Assembly: GCA_000421325.1 (NCBI GenBank)
Contig: ATWQ01000001.1
Coordinates: 146,011-210,010, forward strand
DNA: 64,000 nt
Direction of reading: 5' to 3'
Source of the DNA: an alpha proteobacterium SCGC AAA536-K22
GTDB taxonomy: Bacteria > Pseudomonadota > Alphaproteobacteria > Puniceispirillales > Marisalimonadaceae
Each line of letters begins with the position of its first letter. The stretch's first letter is position 1. Below the pieces are notes generated by a model, which saw nothing but the letters and a program-made list of their open reading frames with translations, searched no databases and was not told the origin of the DNA. The position numbers and the translations under genes were made by a program. Of the stretch, positions 53,501 to 63,554 are shown one piece after another.

Positions 53501-56392
53501 GATATTTTGGGTTCTTTTACAAGGTTAAACGATGGTGGAACTCTTCAGGTTTGGACTGATATTTCTGATATAAGAAAGAAAGAAAGGGAAGTACAAGAAA
53601 GTCAAAAAAAAGTAAGAGAAGCAGAAGAAAAAATTTCAAATGCAATAAACAGTATGCCTCATGGAATTACTATGTGGGATAAAGATATGAAATTAATAAT
53701 GTTGAATGATTATGCTGATGAAGTATGGAAAAAAGGGAATTTAGACATAAATGTAGGCACTACTTATGTTCAATATATGGATCAATCAAGAAAAAACAAA
53801 TTTTTAGTATTTGATAATAAAGATGAAGAAGATACATATTATAAAAAGGCTATAAACAACAGGAATAAACTTAAAGGCGTTTTCACTACTGAAACCCCAC
53901 CTTTTTATGACGGATCTATATGGCAATCTACTTCAACAAGATTACCAGATGGAGCAGTGTTTTCAATATTGTCAAATATCACAGATTTAAAACAAAGAGA
54001 AAGATCACTCAAACAATTAAGTGATGCTGTTGAAGTTACACCTAATGCTATTCTTTTATGGGATAAAGATCATAAATTAGTAATTGGCAACAAAGCCGCT
54101 CGAAAAATTCAAAAAAATTTAGATTTTGACTTAAAACCTGGGGTTTCTAGAAAAGATATGATTGATAATGTTGAGAAAAAAGGTTTGTTTGCTATTCCAG
54201 ATGGTATGACAAGTAAGGATTTTCATTCACAAAGAAAAAATGCAACTAAATCATCTAAAGGTGACATGTATGAAGTAGCATTCACAAATGGACAAATCTG
54301 GCTTGTTACTGATAGCAAACTTGTTGATGGTGGCTTATTACAAGTATTCTCTGATATTACTGACATGAAGGATAAAGAAAAACAAGTAAAACTAGCCCAA
54401 AATCAAGTTAGAGAAACTGAAAGAAGAATGTCAGATGCTTTAAATAGTATGCCATATGGAATAACTATGTGGGACTCCAAAGACAACTTATCATTTGCTA
54501 ATAATTTTGCGTATGAAATACAACGTGGTGCTGGAATGGAGTTTAATGAAGGAATTAACTATAACGACTATGTAAAACTTCAGAAAAAGAATAAATTTTT
54601 GAAGTTTTCTTCTGCTGAACATGAAAATACATATTATAAAAATGTTATAGAAAATCGAAAAAAAATAAAAAATGAAGTAACTTACGAAGCACCTGAATTT
54701 TACAATGGGACCTTCTGGCAAGCTACTAATAATCGTCTCAATGATGGTGGTTTATTCTCAATTTTCACAAATATTACAGAATTAAAAAAACGTGAGGAAG
54801 AGCTCAACAAAACGATTACTGAATTAGATGTTGCTAGAGAAAAAGCTAATGCCGCAAATCAAACTAAAAGTCAATTTTTGGCAAATATGAGTCATGAATT
54901 AAGAACACCCTTAAATGCAATAATTGGTTTAACAGAAATGTTAAAAGAAGATGCAGCAGATGACGGTTTAGATGATTTTGAGGAACCATTAGACAGAGTT
55001 TTTAATGCTGGAAAACATCTTTTAACTCTTATAAATGACGTTTTAGATTTATCAAAAATTGAAGCAGGTAGGGTTGAATTATTCAATGAAACGTTTGAAT
55101 TAAATCAAATATTAGATGATGTTTTGAAAACTTCGTCACCACTTGCTCAAAAAAATGATAATGAGTTGGTAATGGAATTTAAAAAAGATATTGATTTTGT
55201 TACTGCTGACCAAACTAGAGTAAAACAAGTTGTGTTAAATTTAATTTCTAATGCCTGTAAATTCACAGAAAAAGGAAAAATAACAGTTGGGGTTAATAAA
55301 ATAACTCAAGAAGGTGGTGACCTAATTGCAATTGACGTAAGTGACACTGGTATTGGAATGTCAGAAGAACAGATGGCCAGACTGTTTAATTCATTTGTTC
55401 AAGCAGATAGTTCTACAACAAGAAAATATGGAGGCACAGGATTAGGTCTTACAATATCAAAACAACTTGCAATCTTAATGGGAGGAGATGTTGTAGTTAA
55501 TAGTGATTTGGGAAAGGGGACAACTTTTACTGCAACATTCTTAGCTGATTTTATTGGAGCCTCAGAAACTGTTAAAAACCTAAATCAACAAACAGGTTCC
55601 TTAATTCAAAATGTTGTCTCCCTAGAAAACAGTTCAGGAAAGACCGTGTTAATTATAGATGATGATCCCACTGTGAGTGAGTTAATGAAAAGGCAATTGT
55701 TAAAAGAAGGTTACAAAGTAGTAATTGCACCTAATGGTAAAGAAGGTATTCGTTTAGCAAGAGATCTTAATCCTGATGTAATTACATTAGATATACTTAT
55801 GCCAGAAATGGATGGATGGTCAGTTTTAAGAACTTTAAAAGCTGATCCAAAAGTGTCAAATATCCCAGTTATTATGGCGTCAATCTTAGATGAAAAAAAC
55901 AAAGGTTTTTCTCTTGGTGCTGCTGACTTTTTATCTAAGCCAGTTCAAAAAGAATATTTAATGAAATCCATAAGAAACTTAATTGGTGATAAAGAAAATT
56001 TAAAAATTTGTCTTATTGAAGATGACGATAGTTTAAGATTTACAATTAAAGAAATACTAGAAAAACAAAATGTTAAAATTATTGAGGCTGAAAATGGTAA
56101 AATTGGTATGTCAGTCTTGGAAAAAGAAGAAATAAAGCCTGATTTAATTTTGTTAGATCTTATGATGCCAGTAATGAATGGATTTGAATTTTTGAAAGTA
56201 ATCAGGGAAACTGAATTAAGTTCTATTCCAATATTAGTTTTAACTGGTGCTGAATTAAGTGAAGAGGAAAGACAGTTTTTATCAGGAGAAACTCAAAGGA
56301 TTCTTGAAAAAAGTGATGATACACTATCAACAATAGTTAACGAAGTAGGCAATGTGTTGAAGGCTTCTGCAGATAATGGAGATAATAAATGA
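50531..56392 (+). CDS. multi-PAS hybrid histidine kinase with two receiver domains (1953 aa)
   Basis: about 11 repeats of an xxLWDxDxxLIxxN PAS core; [15 protein letters not shown]-box; HATPase [24 protein letters not shown]; receivers VLIIDDD..LDILMP and ICLIEDD..LDLMMP; TTG start after AAAGGAG. Confidence 0.95.
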   Translation: MSINIEIAEKLISAFDSEETGIILWDKNDNIQYRNQNISERFIKLNIDFEVGQNFFDRIKKFKQSDLLSKEQVVLRENNYKSAKSTGKPQQFVTKGPTGRWVQVKDSLTADGNILTLMTNVTDIVEQDLERKRLAKAIENFPGGVMFWDEDDKLIVSNKHNKELMKKFGINFKLEKGISFEAMLRAQVESNLYILPKNIDNEKYIKKRLDERSKLTSNTREINLADGSFILANETKFGDGSLLSVYNDVTELKKQETEFKQLANAIEIIPNNMMLWDYDNKLIMANAKARDDNASRGFKLVKGASRLEMVKNALKKGFMTAPNGVSNKDFIKNRKKQFENLKSQEAYEVIMNKKFYLLSSSRLPDGSTLQFATDIDDTKKQEKELLRLKDGIETLPNGLMFWDGNDNLIAFNHSSQNLTKHYGFELKIGVNFSQLRKHMVLNHQTPPKGISVEKHLKNRENAWKKLTGQNIRESNFTDHTLHFTDTRLKDGSTICLWTDITDIKKQEKELLRLKDGIDILPNGLMFWDADDNLIAHNESAILFLKDFGIDLVIGKSRDELREHMSYNGHISNPEQLKHKDHVQQLKEDWRSFKGTRTRINNFSDGRSLFFSETRLEDGSTISLWTDVTENKKQENELLRLKDGIETLPNGLMFWDENNKLIASNKAAVDFLKDFGFDLNLGVDRFDHVNHLVDHNYSVLQSGLNKKTHIKQMKESWKNFSGQRTRETRFSNGNAFLFTDTRLVDGSTISLWSDITSIKQVEESQKQLIDAIDVMPNSISLWDKDNRLIMANKTSINDMKKLNFDLKPGISRMAMVKNGVQQGLFPIPKGMTRKKFYESKQNEYESLKNEQRDELELNNGNVVLNISKRLTDGSTLQNTVNITEIKKGEKSLKILSDAIEIIPNMLMLWDKDNKLVMANRRAREIQNKMGIELKPGISRFDMLEAGLKSGSVLDSEGLSAKEWVKKRKERIINLKGREIVETRIRVDNVQFDILGSFTRLNDGGTLQVWTDISDIRKKEREVQESQKKVREAEEKISNAINSMPHGITMWDKDMKLIMLNDYADEVWKKGNLDINVGTTYVQYMDQSRKNKFLVFDNKDEEDTYYKKAINNRNKLKGVFTTETPPFYDGSIWQSTSTRLPDGAVFSILSNITDLKQRERSLKQLSDAVEVTPNAILLWDKDHKLVIGNKAARKIQKNLDFDLKPGVSRKDMIDNVEKKGLFAIPDGMTSKDFHSQRKNATKSSKGDMYEVAFTNGQIWLVTDSKLVDGGLLQVFSDITDMKDKEKQVKLAQNQVRETERRMSDALNSMPYGITMWDSKDNLSFANNFAYEIQRGAGMEFNEGINYNDYVKLQKKNKFLKFSSAEHENTYYKNVIENRKKIKNEVTYEAPEFYNGTFWQATNNRLNDGGLFSIFTNITELKKREEELNKTITELDVAREKANAANQTKSQFLANMSHELRTPLNAIIGLTEMLKEDAADDGLDDFEEPLDRVFNAGKHLLTLINDVLDLSKIEAGRVELFNETFELNQILDDVLKTSSPLAQKNDNELVMEFKKDIDFVTADQTRVKQVVLNLISNACKFTEKGKITVGVNKITQEGGDLIAIDVSDTGIGMSEEQMARLFNSFVQADSSTTRKYGGTGLGLTISKQLAILMGGDVVVNSDLGKGTTFTATFLADFIGASETVKNLNQQTGSLIQNVVSLENSSGKTVLIIDDDPTVSELMKRQLLKEGYKVVIAPNGKEGIRLARDLNPDVITLDILMPEMDGWSVLRTLKADPKVSNIPVIMASILDEKNKGFSLGAADFLSKPVQKEYLMKSIRNLIGDKENLKICLIEDDDSLRFTIKEILEKQNVKIIEAENGKIGMSVLEKEEIKPDLILLDLMMPVMNGFEFLKVIRETELSSIPILVLTGAELSEEERQFLSGETQRILEKSDDTLSTIVNEVGNVLKASADNGDNK
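51670..52800 (+). repeat. three near-identical tandem PAS-coding units
   Basis: TTTTGGGAT landmarks at 51731, 52106 and 52487 give 375- and 381-bp spacing; linker [25 protein letters not shown] nearly conserved. Confidence 0.85.
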
Positions 56393-56763
56393 CAAAGATT
56401 TTGTATGTAGAAGATAACGAAGATAATGTTTACATGTTGTCAAGACGTTTAAAAAGAAAGGGTTTTGATATTGTAATTGCTGTAGATGGAGAGCAAGGTG
56501 TTGAAATGGCTTCATCTGAAAAACCAGACTTAATTTTAATGGATTTGAGTTTGCCTAAAATGGATGGATGGACTGCTACCAAGCATATAAAAGGTAATGA
56601 TGAACTTAAGTCCATTCCAATTATAGCTTTATCAGCGCACGCAATGGAAGAACATAAGAAAAGAGCACTAGAAAGTGGTTGTAATGATTATGATACGAAA
56701 CCAGTTGATATTGATAGATTATTGTCAAAAATTTCCAAGCAATTAGGTACTAATGATGATTAA
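56389..56763 (+). CDS. single-domain response regulator (CheY/DivK-like)
   Basis: [40 protein letters not shown] at YDTKPVD; ATGA overlap with kinase stop. Confidence 0.95.
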   Translation: MTKILYVEDNEDNVYMLSRRLKRKGFDIVIAVDGEQGVEMASSEKPDLILMDLSLPKMDGWTATKHIKGNDELKSIPIIALSAHAMEEHKKRALESGCNDYDTKPVDIDRLLSKISKQLGTNDD

Positions 56764-57796
56764 TAAAGAAGACGCTAACATTCTAATTGTTGATGATATT
56801 GAAGACAATAGATACACTTTAGAAAGAAGGCTAAAAAGGGACGGATACACAAATATATTTACAGCAGAGGGTGGTAAAACAGCCCTTGAAATGGCTGCTG
56901 ACAACAAGTTTGATTTAATCCTTCTCGATTTAATGATGCCAGATATGAGTGGCCTTGAAGTACTAAAGTACTTAAAAGGCGACCCAATGCAACGATCAAT
57001 TCCTGTTATAATGGTTACTGCATCTGATGAAGTGGAAACAGCTGCAGAATGCATAATAAATGGGGCAGATGACTTCATTACCAAACCCTTTAATGGAACT
57101 TTATTGAAGGCTAGAGTTGGAGCTAGTTTAGAGAAAAAAAGGTTAAGAGATACAGAAGAAAATTATTTAGATAGAGTTGAAACAGACAAAAAACGCTCTC
57201 AGCAAATCTTAAAAACAGTAATGCCTACATCTGTTGCTAACGAGTTGCAATCTTCAGGAAAAGTTAGGTCAAGAAGATACGATGATGTTGCGATTTTAAT
57301 TTGTGATTTAGTTGGATTTACGTCTTTTTGTGAAAAAAACAACCCTGAATTAGTAGTGGAGACCTTACAAACTCTTGTTGAGAGCTTTGAGAATGCTTTT
57401 GAAGAATTTGGTTTAGAAAAAATTAAAACGGTAGGAGATGCTATTGTAGCAGTAGCTGGACTATCATCACATTCAATTTCTCCGGTTAAATCATGTGTTG
57501 ATTGTTCTTATAAATTAAGAGAAATTGCAAATTCAGCGTCAATGCCTTGGGATTTGCATCTTGGTATTCACTCAGGTTCCTTGGTGGCAGGAACGGTCGG
57601 CACCAAAACGGTACAATTTGATATATTGGGGAAAACTGTAAACGTAGCTTTTAATATTTGTGATATGTCAGTTTCAAATCAAATTCTTATATCAAGTGAT
57701 GCCTGGATGACTGCTAGAAATGAAATTAAGGTCAAGTCAATTGGTCTTAAAAGACTTAAAAGTGGTCAAGATATCGAAATGTTAGAATGCGTATGA
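56753..57796 (+). CDS. response regulator with C-terminal class III nucleotide cyclase domain
   Basis: receiver [23 protein letters not shown]; cyclase VAILICDLVGFTSF, KTVGDAIVAVAGL, FDILGKTVNVAFNI. Confidence 0.93.
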   Translation: MMINKEDANILIVDDIEDNRYTLERRLKRDGYTNIFTAEGGKTALEMAADNKFDLILLDLMMPDMSGLEVLKYLKGDPMQRSIPVIMVTASDEVETAAECIINGADDFITKPFNGTLLKARVGASLEKKRLRDTEENYLDRVETDKKRSQQILKTVMPTSVANELQSSGKVRSRRYDDVAILICDLVGFTSFCEKNNPELVVETLQTLVESFENAFEEFGLEKIKTVGDAIVAVAGLSSHSISPVKSCVDCSYKLREIANSASMPWDLHLGIHSGSLVAGTVGTKTVQFDILGKTVNVAFNICDMSVSNQILISSDAWMTARNEIKVKSIGLKRLKSGQDIEMLECV

Positions 57797-57797
57797 T

Positions 57798-58613
57798 TTA
57801 CCATTCATTTTCAAATTCATGAGAAAATGAAAACATTTTTAATGGCGTTGCCTCACCTCTTGGTATTTGAGCAGTAGGATTTAATTTATGTTTATCAACA
57901 CCTCTTGCAAGTTGGGTCTCAAAAAAAGGCCAAGTTTTTAGATCTCCTTTTACATTAGTAGGAGAAAATCGCATGGTAACTCCACACCTTCTTCTATTTG
58001 AATTATTTGCTTCTGAGCCATGAAGTAACGCATCATTATGAAGAGAAATTTGACCAGCTTTTAAGTTTAGTGAAACAATTTTTGATTGATCTAATTGATC
58101 AAATGAAACTTCTTGATTTAACACTAAATTTTTTGCGTCATTCTTTTTATGAACAAATTTTCCTACCTTATGACTTCCTGCAACTACTTTCATTGCTGCG
58201 TTTTCCTCGTCTGTGTCAAACACAGCAAGCCAAACTGTTACAGCATTAGACGGATTTAAGGGCCAATACTGTGCATCTTGATGCCATGGAACTACTGATC
58301 CGTCTTTAGGCTCCTTGCTAAAAAACTGTCCTCCCCATTGGACAAAGTTTGGTCCTAGAAGATCTTCAACATAATCTAATATAGTTGGGGTTCTACATAG
58401 ATCATAAAATTTTTTACTAGCTTTATGCCACATGTTTGTTTTGTTTATATCAATATCACTAGGTAATTTGGAACTTAATTCGTCGTACCAATTATGAATA
58501 TCTTTAACAGCGCTTTCAGAGAAAACTGGTAAGCCTGTTACATAGCCTTCATTCAAATATTGATTTCTCTCAGACTTTGAAAGCCTTCTGGCTTTCGGAT
58601 CTATATCAAACAT
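57798..58613 (-). CDS. phytanoyl-CoA dioxygenase (PhyH) family protein
   Basis: VPWHQDAQYWPL, HNDALLHGSEANNSNRRRCGVTMRF Fe/2OG motifs. Confidence 0.92.
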   Translation of the reverse strand: MFDIDPKARRLSKSERNQYLNEGYVTGLPVFSESAVKDIHNWYDELSSKLPSDIDINKTNMWHKASKKFYDLCRTPTILDYVEDLLGPNFVQWGGQFFSKEPKDGSVVPWHQDAQYWPLNPSNAVTVWLAVFDTDEENAAMKVVAGSHKVGKFVHKKNDAKNLVLNQEVSFDQLDQSKIVSLNLKAGQISLHNDALLHGSEANNSNRRRCGVTMRFSPTNVKGDLKTWPFFETQLARGVDKHKLNPTAQIPRGEATPLKMFSFSHEFENEW

Positions 58614-58616
58614 GTT

Positions 58617-59348
58617 TCACTTCTCCCACTGTTCATTAGCAGCTTTTTCCCATGCTTCTTTTAGTTTATTAATATTAAAATCATCTTTTTTCGCGGCATC
58701 TATTAAATGCTTTTCTTTTTTTGTCATATAATTAATTCCATTTTTTATCATAGACAAAGCATCGTCTGGAATTATCACAGCCCCATGTTGATCTGCATGA
58801 ATTATTTCGCCATCGCTTATATTAAGGCCATGAACATTTATAGATGATCCATATTCAAGAACATGGACATGAGCATGACTGGGACCAATACCATTAGCAA
58901 GAACTTGGTAGTTTTTGTCTATTGCATCTAAATCTCTTAGTAAACCGCTTGTGATTGTTCCAGCTACACCAAGCCCTTTGTGAAGGGAAACATTTACTTC
59001 ACCCCAAAATGAACCAGTTGGATAAGGCCAGTCTAAATCTTCAATCAGACAAACAGGAGATGCATCTGGATATACATCAGATCTCTTACTTATATATTCA
59101 TAGTAATTAAGCCTTATTGATTTAACTTTTTCAGGCGAAAGAACTGGTAAAGTAGATGCTTTTATTTTTGCTGTTCTTGAAATTCCAACTATAGGCTCTA
59201 ATCTTGGGTTTGCTGATACGAATGGGTATTTGGTATATCCATCAGCAGACCTTGAACCTCTATATATGTCTAAAGCGTTAGAAATGGTGGGTGTATCAAA
59301 TTTTTTTAAAAATGTTATAAGTTCTTTTGTTAACAAATTAATCTCCAC
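58617..59348 (-). CDS. RraA family protein (aldolase/dimethylmenaquinone methyltransferase-like)
   Basis: FDTPTISNALD, GVAGTITSGLLRDLDAI, GEIIHADQHGAVIIP. Confidence 0.92.
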   Translation of the reverse strand: MEINLLTKELITFLKKFDTPTISNALDIYRGSRSADGYTKYPFVSANPRLEPIVGISRTAKIKASTLPVLSPEKVKSIRLNYYEYISKRSDVYPDASPVCLIEDLDWPYPTGSFWGEVNVSLHKGLGVAGTITSGLLRDLDAIDKNYQVLANGIGPSHAHVHVLEYGSSINVHGLNISDGEIIHADQHGAVIIPDDALSMIKNGINYMTKKEKHLIDAAKKDDFNINKLKEAWEKAANEQWEK

Positions 59349-59393
59349 ATAATTGAAAATTTTAATTTTTCAATCAGATTTTAAAGACAAATA

Positions 59394-60410
59394 CTACCTT
59401 TTGACAATTAATTTATCTATATAATGCGGATTATTAATTGCGTTTAGAGCTCCATATAATCCATTATTACTATCTTCAGTTAACCAGATAGGAACATTTT
59501 TTACATAATCATGTCTACGACCTTTATTTAACAAATTAATTTCAAAATCACTTATACTCAAAATTTCTTTTAATTTAGGAGTGATACCCCCTGATAAAAT
59601 TACACCACTTTGAGTACCATTTATTAAAATCACGCTAGATATAATTGTACCTAAAATACTAAATAGTAATTTTATACTTTCTTTAGCTTCATAATTTCCT
59701 GTTAAAGCTTTTTCGCCTATTTCAGGAGCTTTAAAATCATTTGGTTCTAATCCATTCTTTAAACACATAAAATTATATATTTCTTCAATACCTGAGCCAC
59801 TCACAAGTCTTTCATTAGATATATGATTATATTTCATTTTCATAAATTGAAGTAGTTCTATTTCAATATTTGAATTTGGCGCAAAAGATGAATGACCTCC
59901 TTCACCTTCTATAGCAAGAGGGTTATCATGTAGTTGAAACAAGGTGCAAATGCCTAAACCGGTTCCTGGACCAGTTACTAAAAGAGGGGCTTTATTTATT
60001 GGAATACCATTTCTAATTATTTTTAATTTGTGCTTTAAAGCAAGTTTGTTATTTAGTGATTGGTCTTCTGATAAATTTTTATAAAAAGAACCAAAACATA
60101 ATGATTGTGCAACAAAATCGTTTATAAAAATAAGTTTATCTAGTTTGAAATATTCAAAAACTTCAGATTGTTTAAAACTCCAGGTGTTATTTGTAAATTT
60201 GATTGAATCATGTTTAGTTGTCGATGCAACTGCGATAGACATATTTCTTACATCTAAGTTATTATCATTTTTATAAAATTCTATAGCGTCATAAATACTA
60301 ACAAAATCAGAACATTTTAAATAAGCAAAATTAGACAATTCTCTAGTATTATCTGCTTGGTAAGCAAAGCGTGCATTTGTTCCACCAATATCAGCAACAA
60401 GTAAATTCAT
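59394..60410 (-). CDS. glk: glucokinase
   Basis: LLVADIGGTNARFAYQ, FINDFVAQ, VTGPGTGLGICTL, EGEGGHSSFAP. Confidence 0.93.
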   Translation of the reverse strand: MNLLVADIGGTNARFAYQADNTRELSNFAYLKCSDFVSIYDAIEFYKNDNNLDVRNMSIAVASTTKHDSIKFTNNTWSFKQSEVFEYFKLDKLIFINDFVAQSLCFGSFYKNLSEDQSLNNKLALKHKLKIIRNGIPINKAPLLVTGPGTGLGICTLFQLHDNPLAIEGEGGHSSFAPNSNIEIELLQFMKMKYNHISNERLVSGSGIEEIYNFMCLKNGLEPNDFKAPEIGEKALTGNYEAKESIKLLFSILGTIISSVILINGTQSGVILSGGITPKLKEILSISDFEINLLNKGRRHDYVKNVPIWLTEDSNNGLYGALNAINNPHYIDKLIVKR

Positions 60411-60503
60411 TTCATCCTCATTAAATTTTACTTAACTTTTTAATATAAATAGTAAATATTATCTCTAAATTAATTTGTTGTTTTATAAAAGAGGTAGTAA
60501 CAA

Positions 60504-61577
60504 ATGAAATACGTTTATATAATTTTTATGTTTATTTTTCTACCCTGCTCTTCCCATTCTAAAATTTTATTAGATAAAATTAGCCCAAATTTATCTAACT
60601 TATGGGGAATTTCTGTTTTAAATAATGAAGAAATATTATTTACCCAACGCTCTGGTAAAGTCTTTAGACTTAATATTTTTAAAAAAAATTTGTCTGAAGT
60701 GAAGGGAGTTCCCAAAGTTTTTAATTCAGGCCAAGGTGGTTTATTAGATATTAAAATAGAGCAAAAAAACAGAAAAATAAAAGTATATTTATGTTTTAGT
60801 AAAAAAGTAAATAAATCGCAATCCGCAACTGCTGTAAATAGTTATGATTTTATAAACGACGAACTAAAAAATAAAAAAATATTGTTTGTTTCCAATAAAG
60901 TATCAAGTAGCAGCCGTCATTTTGGTTGTAGGCTAGCAATAAAAAATGATCATATTTATGCTACTATAGGCGATAGAGGAAGTAGAAATAGTGCTCAAAA
61001 TTTAAAAAATCACTCTGGAACAGTTGTGAAACTTCTTAAAAATGGAATATCTTTTGATAATAATGCCTTTGAGGGATCACTTCCTGATATTTATTCTGTA
61101 GGACATAGAAATCCTCAAGGTTTAACATTTAATTCTAATAAGTCTATACTTTGGCTGCATGAACATGGGCCGCAAGGAGGCGATGAATTAAATATTGTTT
61201 TAAAAGGAAAAAATTATGGCTGGCCCCTAATTACTTTTGGAAAAGAGTATGGAAGCGGAAAAAAAATTGGATTAGGCACTAGTAAACCAGGTTATAAAGA
61301 TCCCTTAAAAGTTTGGATACCGTCTATAGCTCCCTCTGGAATGATTTTTTATAATGGTAAAATGTTTCCTGAATTTAAAAACAAATTAATTATTGGTTCT
61401 TTAAAATTTAAAAGATTACATATTTTAACTTTGAAAAATAACAATGTAGTAAATGAGAAAATATTTTTAGAAAATAAAATTGGTAGAATTCGTGACCTGG
61501 AAGAAATGTCTGATGGTTCTATAATTATAATCAATGATGAATATGAGGGTGGTGTTTATAGATTATTTAAACAATAA
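60504..61577 (+). CDS. PQQ-dependent sugar dehydrogenase family (soluble aldose dehydrogenase-like)
   Basis: signal peptide; QGGLLDI, YATIGDRGS, GHRNPQGLTF, EHGPQGGDELNIV, NYGWP, PSIAPSGMIFY. Confidence 0.93.
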   Translation: MKYVYIIFMFIFLPCSSHSKILLDKISPNLSNLWGISVLNNEEILFTQRSGKVFRLNIFKKNLSEVKGVPKVFNSGQGGLLDIKIEQKNRKIKVYLCFSKKVNKSQSATAVNSYDFINDELKNKKILFVSNKVSSSSRHFGCRLAIKNDHIYATIGDRGSRNSAQNLKNHSGTVVKLLKNGISFDNNAFEGSLPDIYSVGHRNPQGLTFNSNKSILWLHEHGPQGGDELNIVLKGKNYGWPLITFGKEYGSGKKIGLGTSKPGYKDPLKVWIPSIAPSGMIFYNGKMFPEFKNKLIIGSLKFKRLHILTLKNNNVVNEKIFLENKIGRIRDLEEMSDGSIIIINDEYEGGVYRLFKQ

Positions 61578-61639
61578 TGTTGATTTACTCATCTATTGTA
61601 TTAAATAGAAGTATCAATTAGCAAGTGTTGGAGAAATAA

Positions 61640-62329
61640 ATGTTAAAATTTTACTATAATACCGGTCCTAATCCCATGAAAATAGCATTATGCTTAGAGG
61701 AAATGGGTCTGGAATATGAAGCGATACCTGTAGATACTAGAAAAGGTGAACAACATGCTTCTACATACTTATCAATAAATCCTAATGCAAAAGCACCTTC
61801 TCTTGTTGATGATGGTAATGTAATATTTGATAGTAATGCTATTTTATTATATTTAGCTGAAAAAACAGGAAAATTTATTACTGATAACAATCCTAAATCT
61901 AGAGCAGATCTTCTGTCTTGGTTAATGTTTGTAGCTACAGGAATTGGTCCATATTCTGGGCAATCTGTTCACTTTCAACATATGGCTCCTGAAAAAATAA
62001 AGTATGCTATAAATAGATACGTGTTTGAAGCTGAAAGACATTATGACATTCTTGATAATAGACTAGCAAATAACAAATATATGCTAGGTGATACATATAC
62101 TATCGTTGATATGTGTGTATGGGGTTGGACTAGGATGTTACCTAAAGTAATAGGTGAAGGTGAACTTGAAAAAAGAGTTAATTTAAATAGGCTTATGACA
62201 GAAATAAATGAAAGGCCGGCTAGTCAAAGAGCAACAAATATAAATGTCTCAAATAATCATGATTTCAAGGTCGAAATTGATGAAGAGGCAAGTAAATATA
62301 TGTTTCCCCAGAACGAAAGACTTAAATAA
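61640..62329 (+). CDS. glutathione S-transferase family protein
   Basis: thioredoxin-fold N-terminus, NPNAKAPSLVDDGNVIFDSNAILLYLAEK, GDTYTIVDMCVWGW. Confidence 0.93.
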   Translation: MLKFYYNTGPNPMKIALCLEEMGLEYEAIPVDTRKGEQHASTYLSINPNAKAPSLVDDGNVIFDSNAILLYLAEKTGKFITDNNPKSRADLLSWLMFVATGIGPYSGQSVHFQHMAPEKIKYAINRYVFEAERHYDILDNRLANNKYMLGDTYTIVDMCVWGWTRMLPKVIGEGELEKRVNLNRLMTEINERPASQRATNINVSNNHDFKVEIDEEASKYMFPQNERLK

Positions 62330-62331
62330 TT

Positions 62332-63399
62332 TTAATTTGGCCTAATTTCATATACAGCGTTAAGCGGATGATCGATTTCTATTCGCTTAACTGTATTAAA
62401 TCCAACTTCTTTACAATACTCTCTTACTTTTCCTTCAGGAAGTCCAACCGTTCCTAGGCCTGCACCGTTATTTGCTAAAGATGTGGTCATACAAAAATGT
62501 AAACTCATTGCATACAAAAAAGGAACCATTGGCCCTTTGTTATCAGCTGGATCATCTTCACATTTTATGTCCATTAGAACAAAAATTCCGTCGTCTTTAA
62601 CTGCATTCCTTATTGTTTTCATCCCTTCTAGGGGGTCTGTCATATCATGAACAAGATCAAAGCATGCAACAAAATCAAACTTTTCTTCTAGGTTGTTTGA
62701 AACATCCCATTGAATAAATTTTAAATTTTTTGAAACACCAGCTTCTTCTGCATTCTTTTGACATTTTACAATATTAGGTTCAAATAAATCAAATCCAAAA
62801 AATTGACTTTGTGGAAATTTTTTAGCCAGCTCTATTGTAGATCTTCCCGATCCACAACCAAAATCTGCAAAAGTTACAGAACCTTGTTCTAATCGAGATT
62901 TTAATTCTGGCATTTCATCAATCCAATCTTTGACTAAGAAATGTCTGTATCTAGTACATCCTGTTTGGTCTATTCCGTCCCAAAAACCTTGGTCTATTTT
63001 ATCATAATTAATGCCTCCACCATTTTTGAAAGCGTCTAAAAGATCATGATAAGGTAACAATGTACTATTAAGCAGTTGGATTATTCCTTTTTGTGAAAAT
63101 TTACCTCCTTCTTCGACAAGTACTGGGACATATTCTGGGTTTAAAGAGATTTTTCTATTTTTTTTATTAAAATCAAGATAGCCAGATGAAAATAAACCCA
63201 GTGCCCATTCTCTTATATACCTCTCATCAAGTTTTATTCTTGACGATAATTCTTCACTTGTTGATGGACCATTATTTGCAAGATCTTCAAAAATACCTAA
63301 ATCTACTCCAATTGCACATAATCGTATAGCAACTGCTCCAGATGCATCATTTATAATTTTTTTGATTAATTCTTTTTGAATTAAATTGTCATCATTCAT
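62332..63399 (-). CDS. class I SAM-dependent methyltransferase with winged-helix N-terminus
   Basis: HTH-like ELSSRIKLDERYIREWALGL; FADFGCGSGRSTIELAKKFP SAM motif. Confidence 0.88.
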   Translation of the reverse strand: MNDDNLIQKELIKKIINDASGAVAIRLCAIGVDLGIFEDLANNGPSTSEELSSRIKLDERYIREWALGLFSSGYLDFNKKNRKISLNPEYVPVLVEEGGKFSQKGIIQLLNSTLLPYHDLLDAFKNGGGINYDKIDQGFWDGIDQTGCTRYRHFLVKDWIDEMPELKSRLEQGSVTFADFGCGSGRSTIELAKKFPQSQFFGFDLFEPNIVKCQKNAEEAGVSKNLKFIQWDVSNNLEEKFDFVACFDLVHDMTDPLEGMKTIRNAVKDDGIFVLMDIKCEDDPADNKGPMVPFLYAMSLHFCMTTSLANNGAGLGTVGLPEGKVREYCKEVGFNTVKRIEIDHPLNAVYEIRPN

Positions 63400-63554
63400 T
63401 TTTTCTCACCTATCATTATGATATTTAATTATAAATAATTAAAAAGAAATGTAAAACTTGGTATGTTTTTTGAAGATAATTTGAGATTGTTCAAAATAAT
63501 TGTATAATTTTTGAATTATTATTTAAAATATCTTCGTTAGATTAAGGTAAGTAA

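Noticed and set aside
50836-55902. Several minus-strand ORFs across the PAS kinase (e.g. 50836-51219, 51973-52221, 53035-53310)
   Set aside because: They recur because the coding repeats recur; translations are antisense PAS repeats without independent support.
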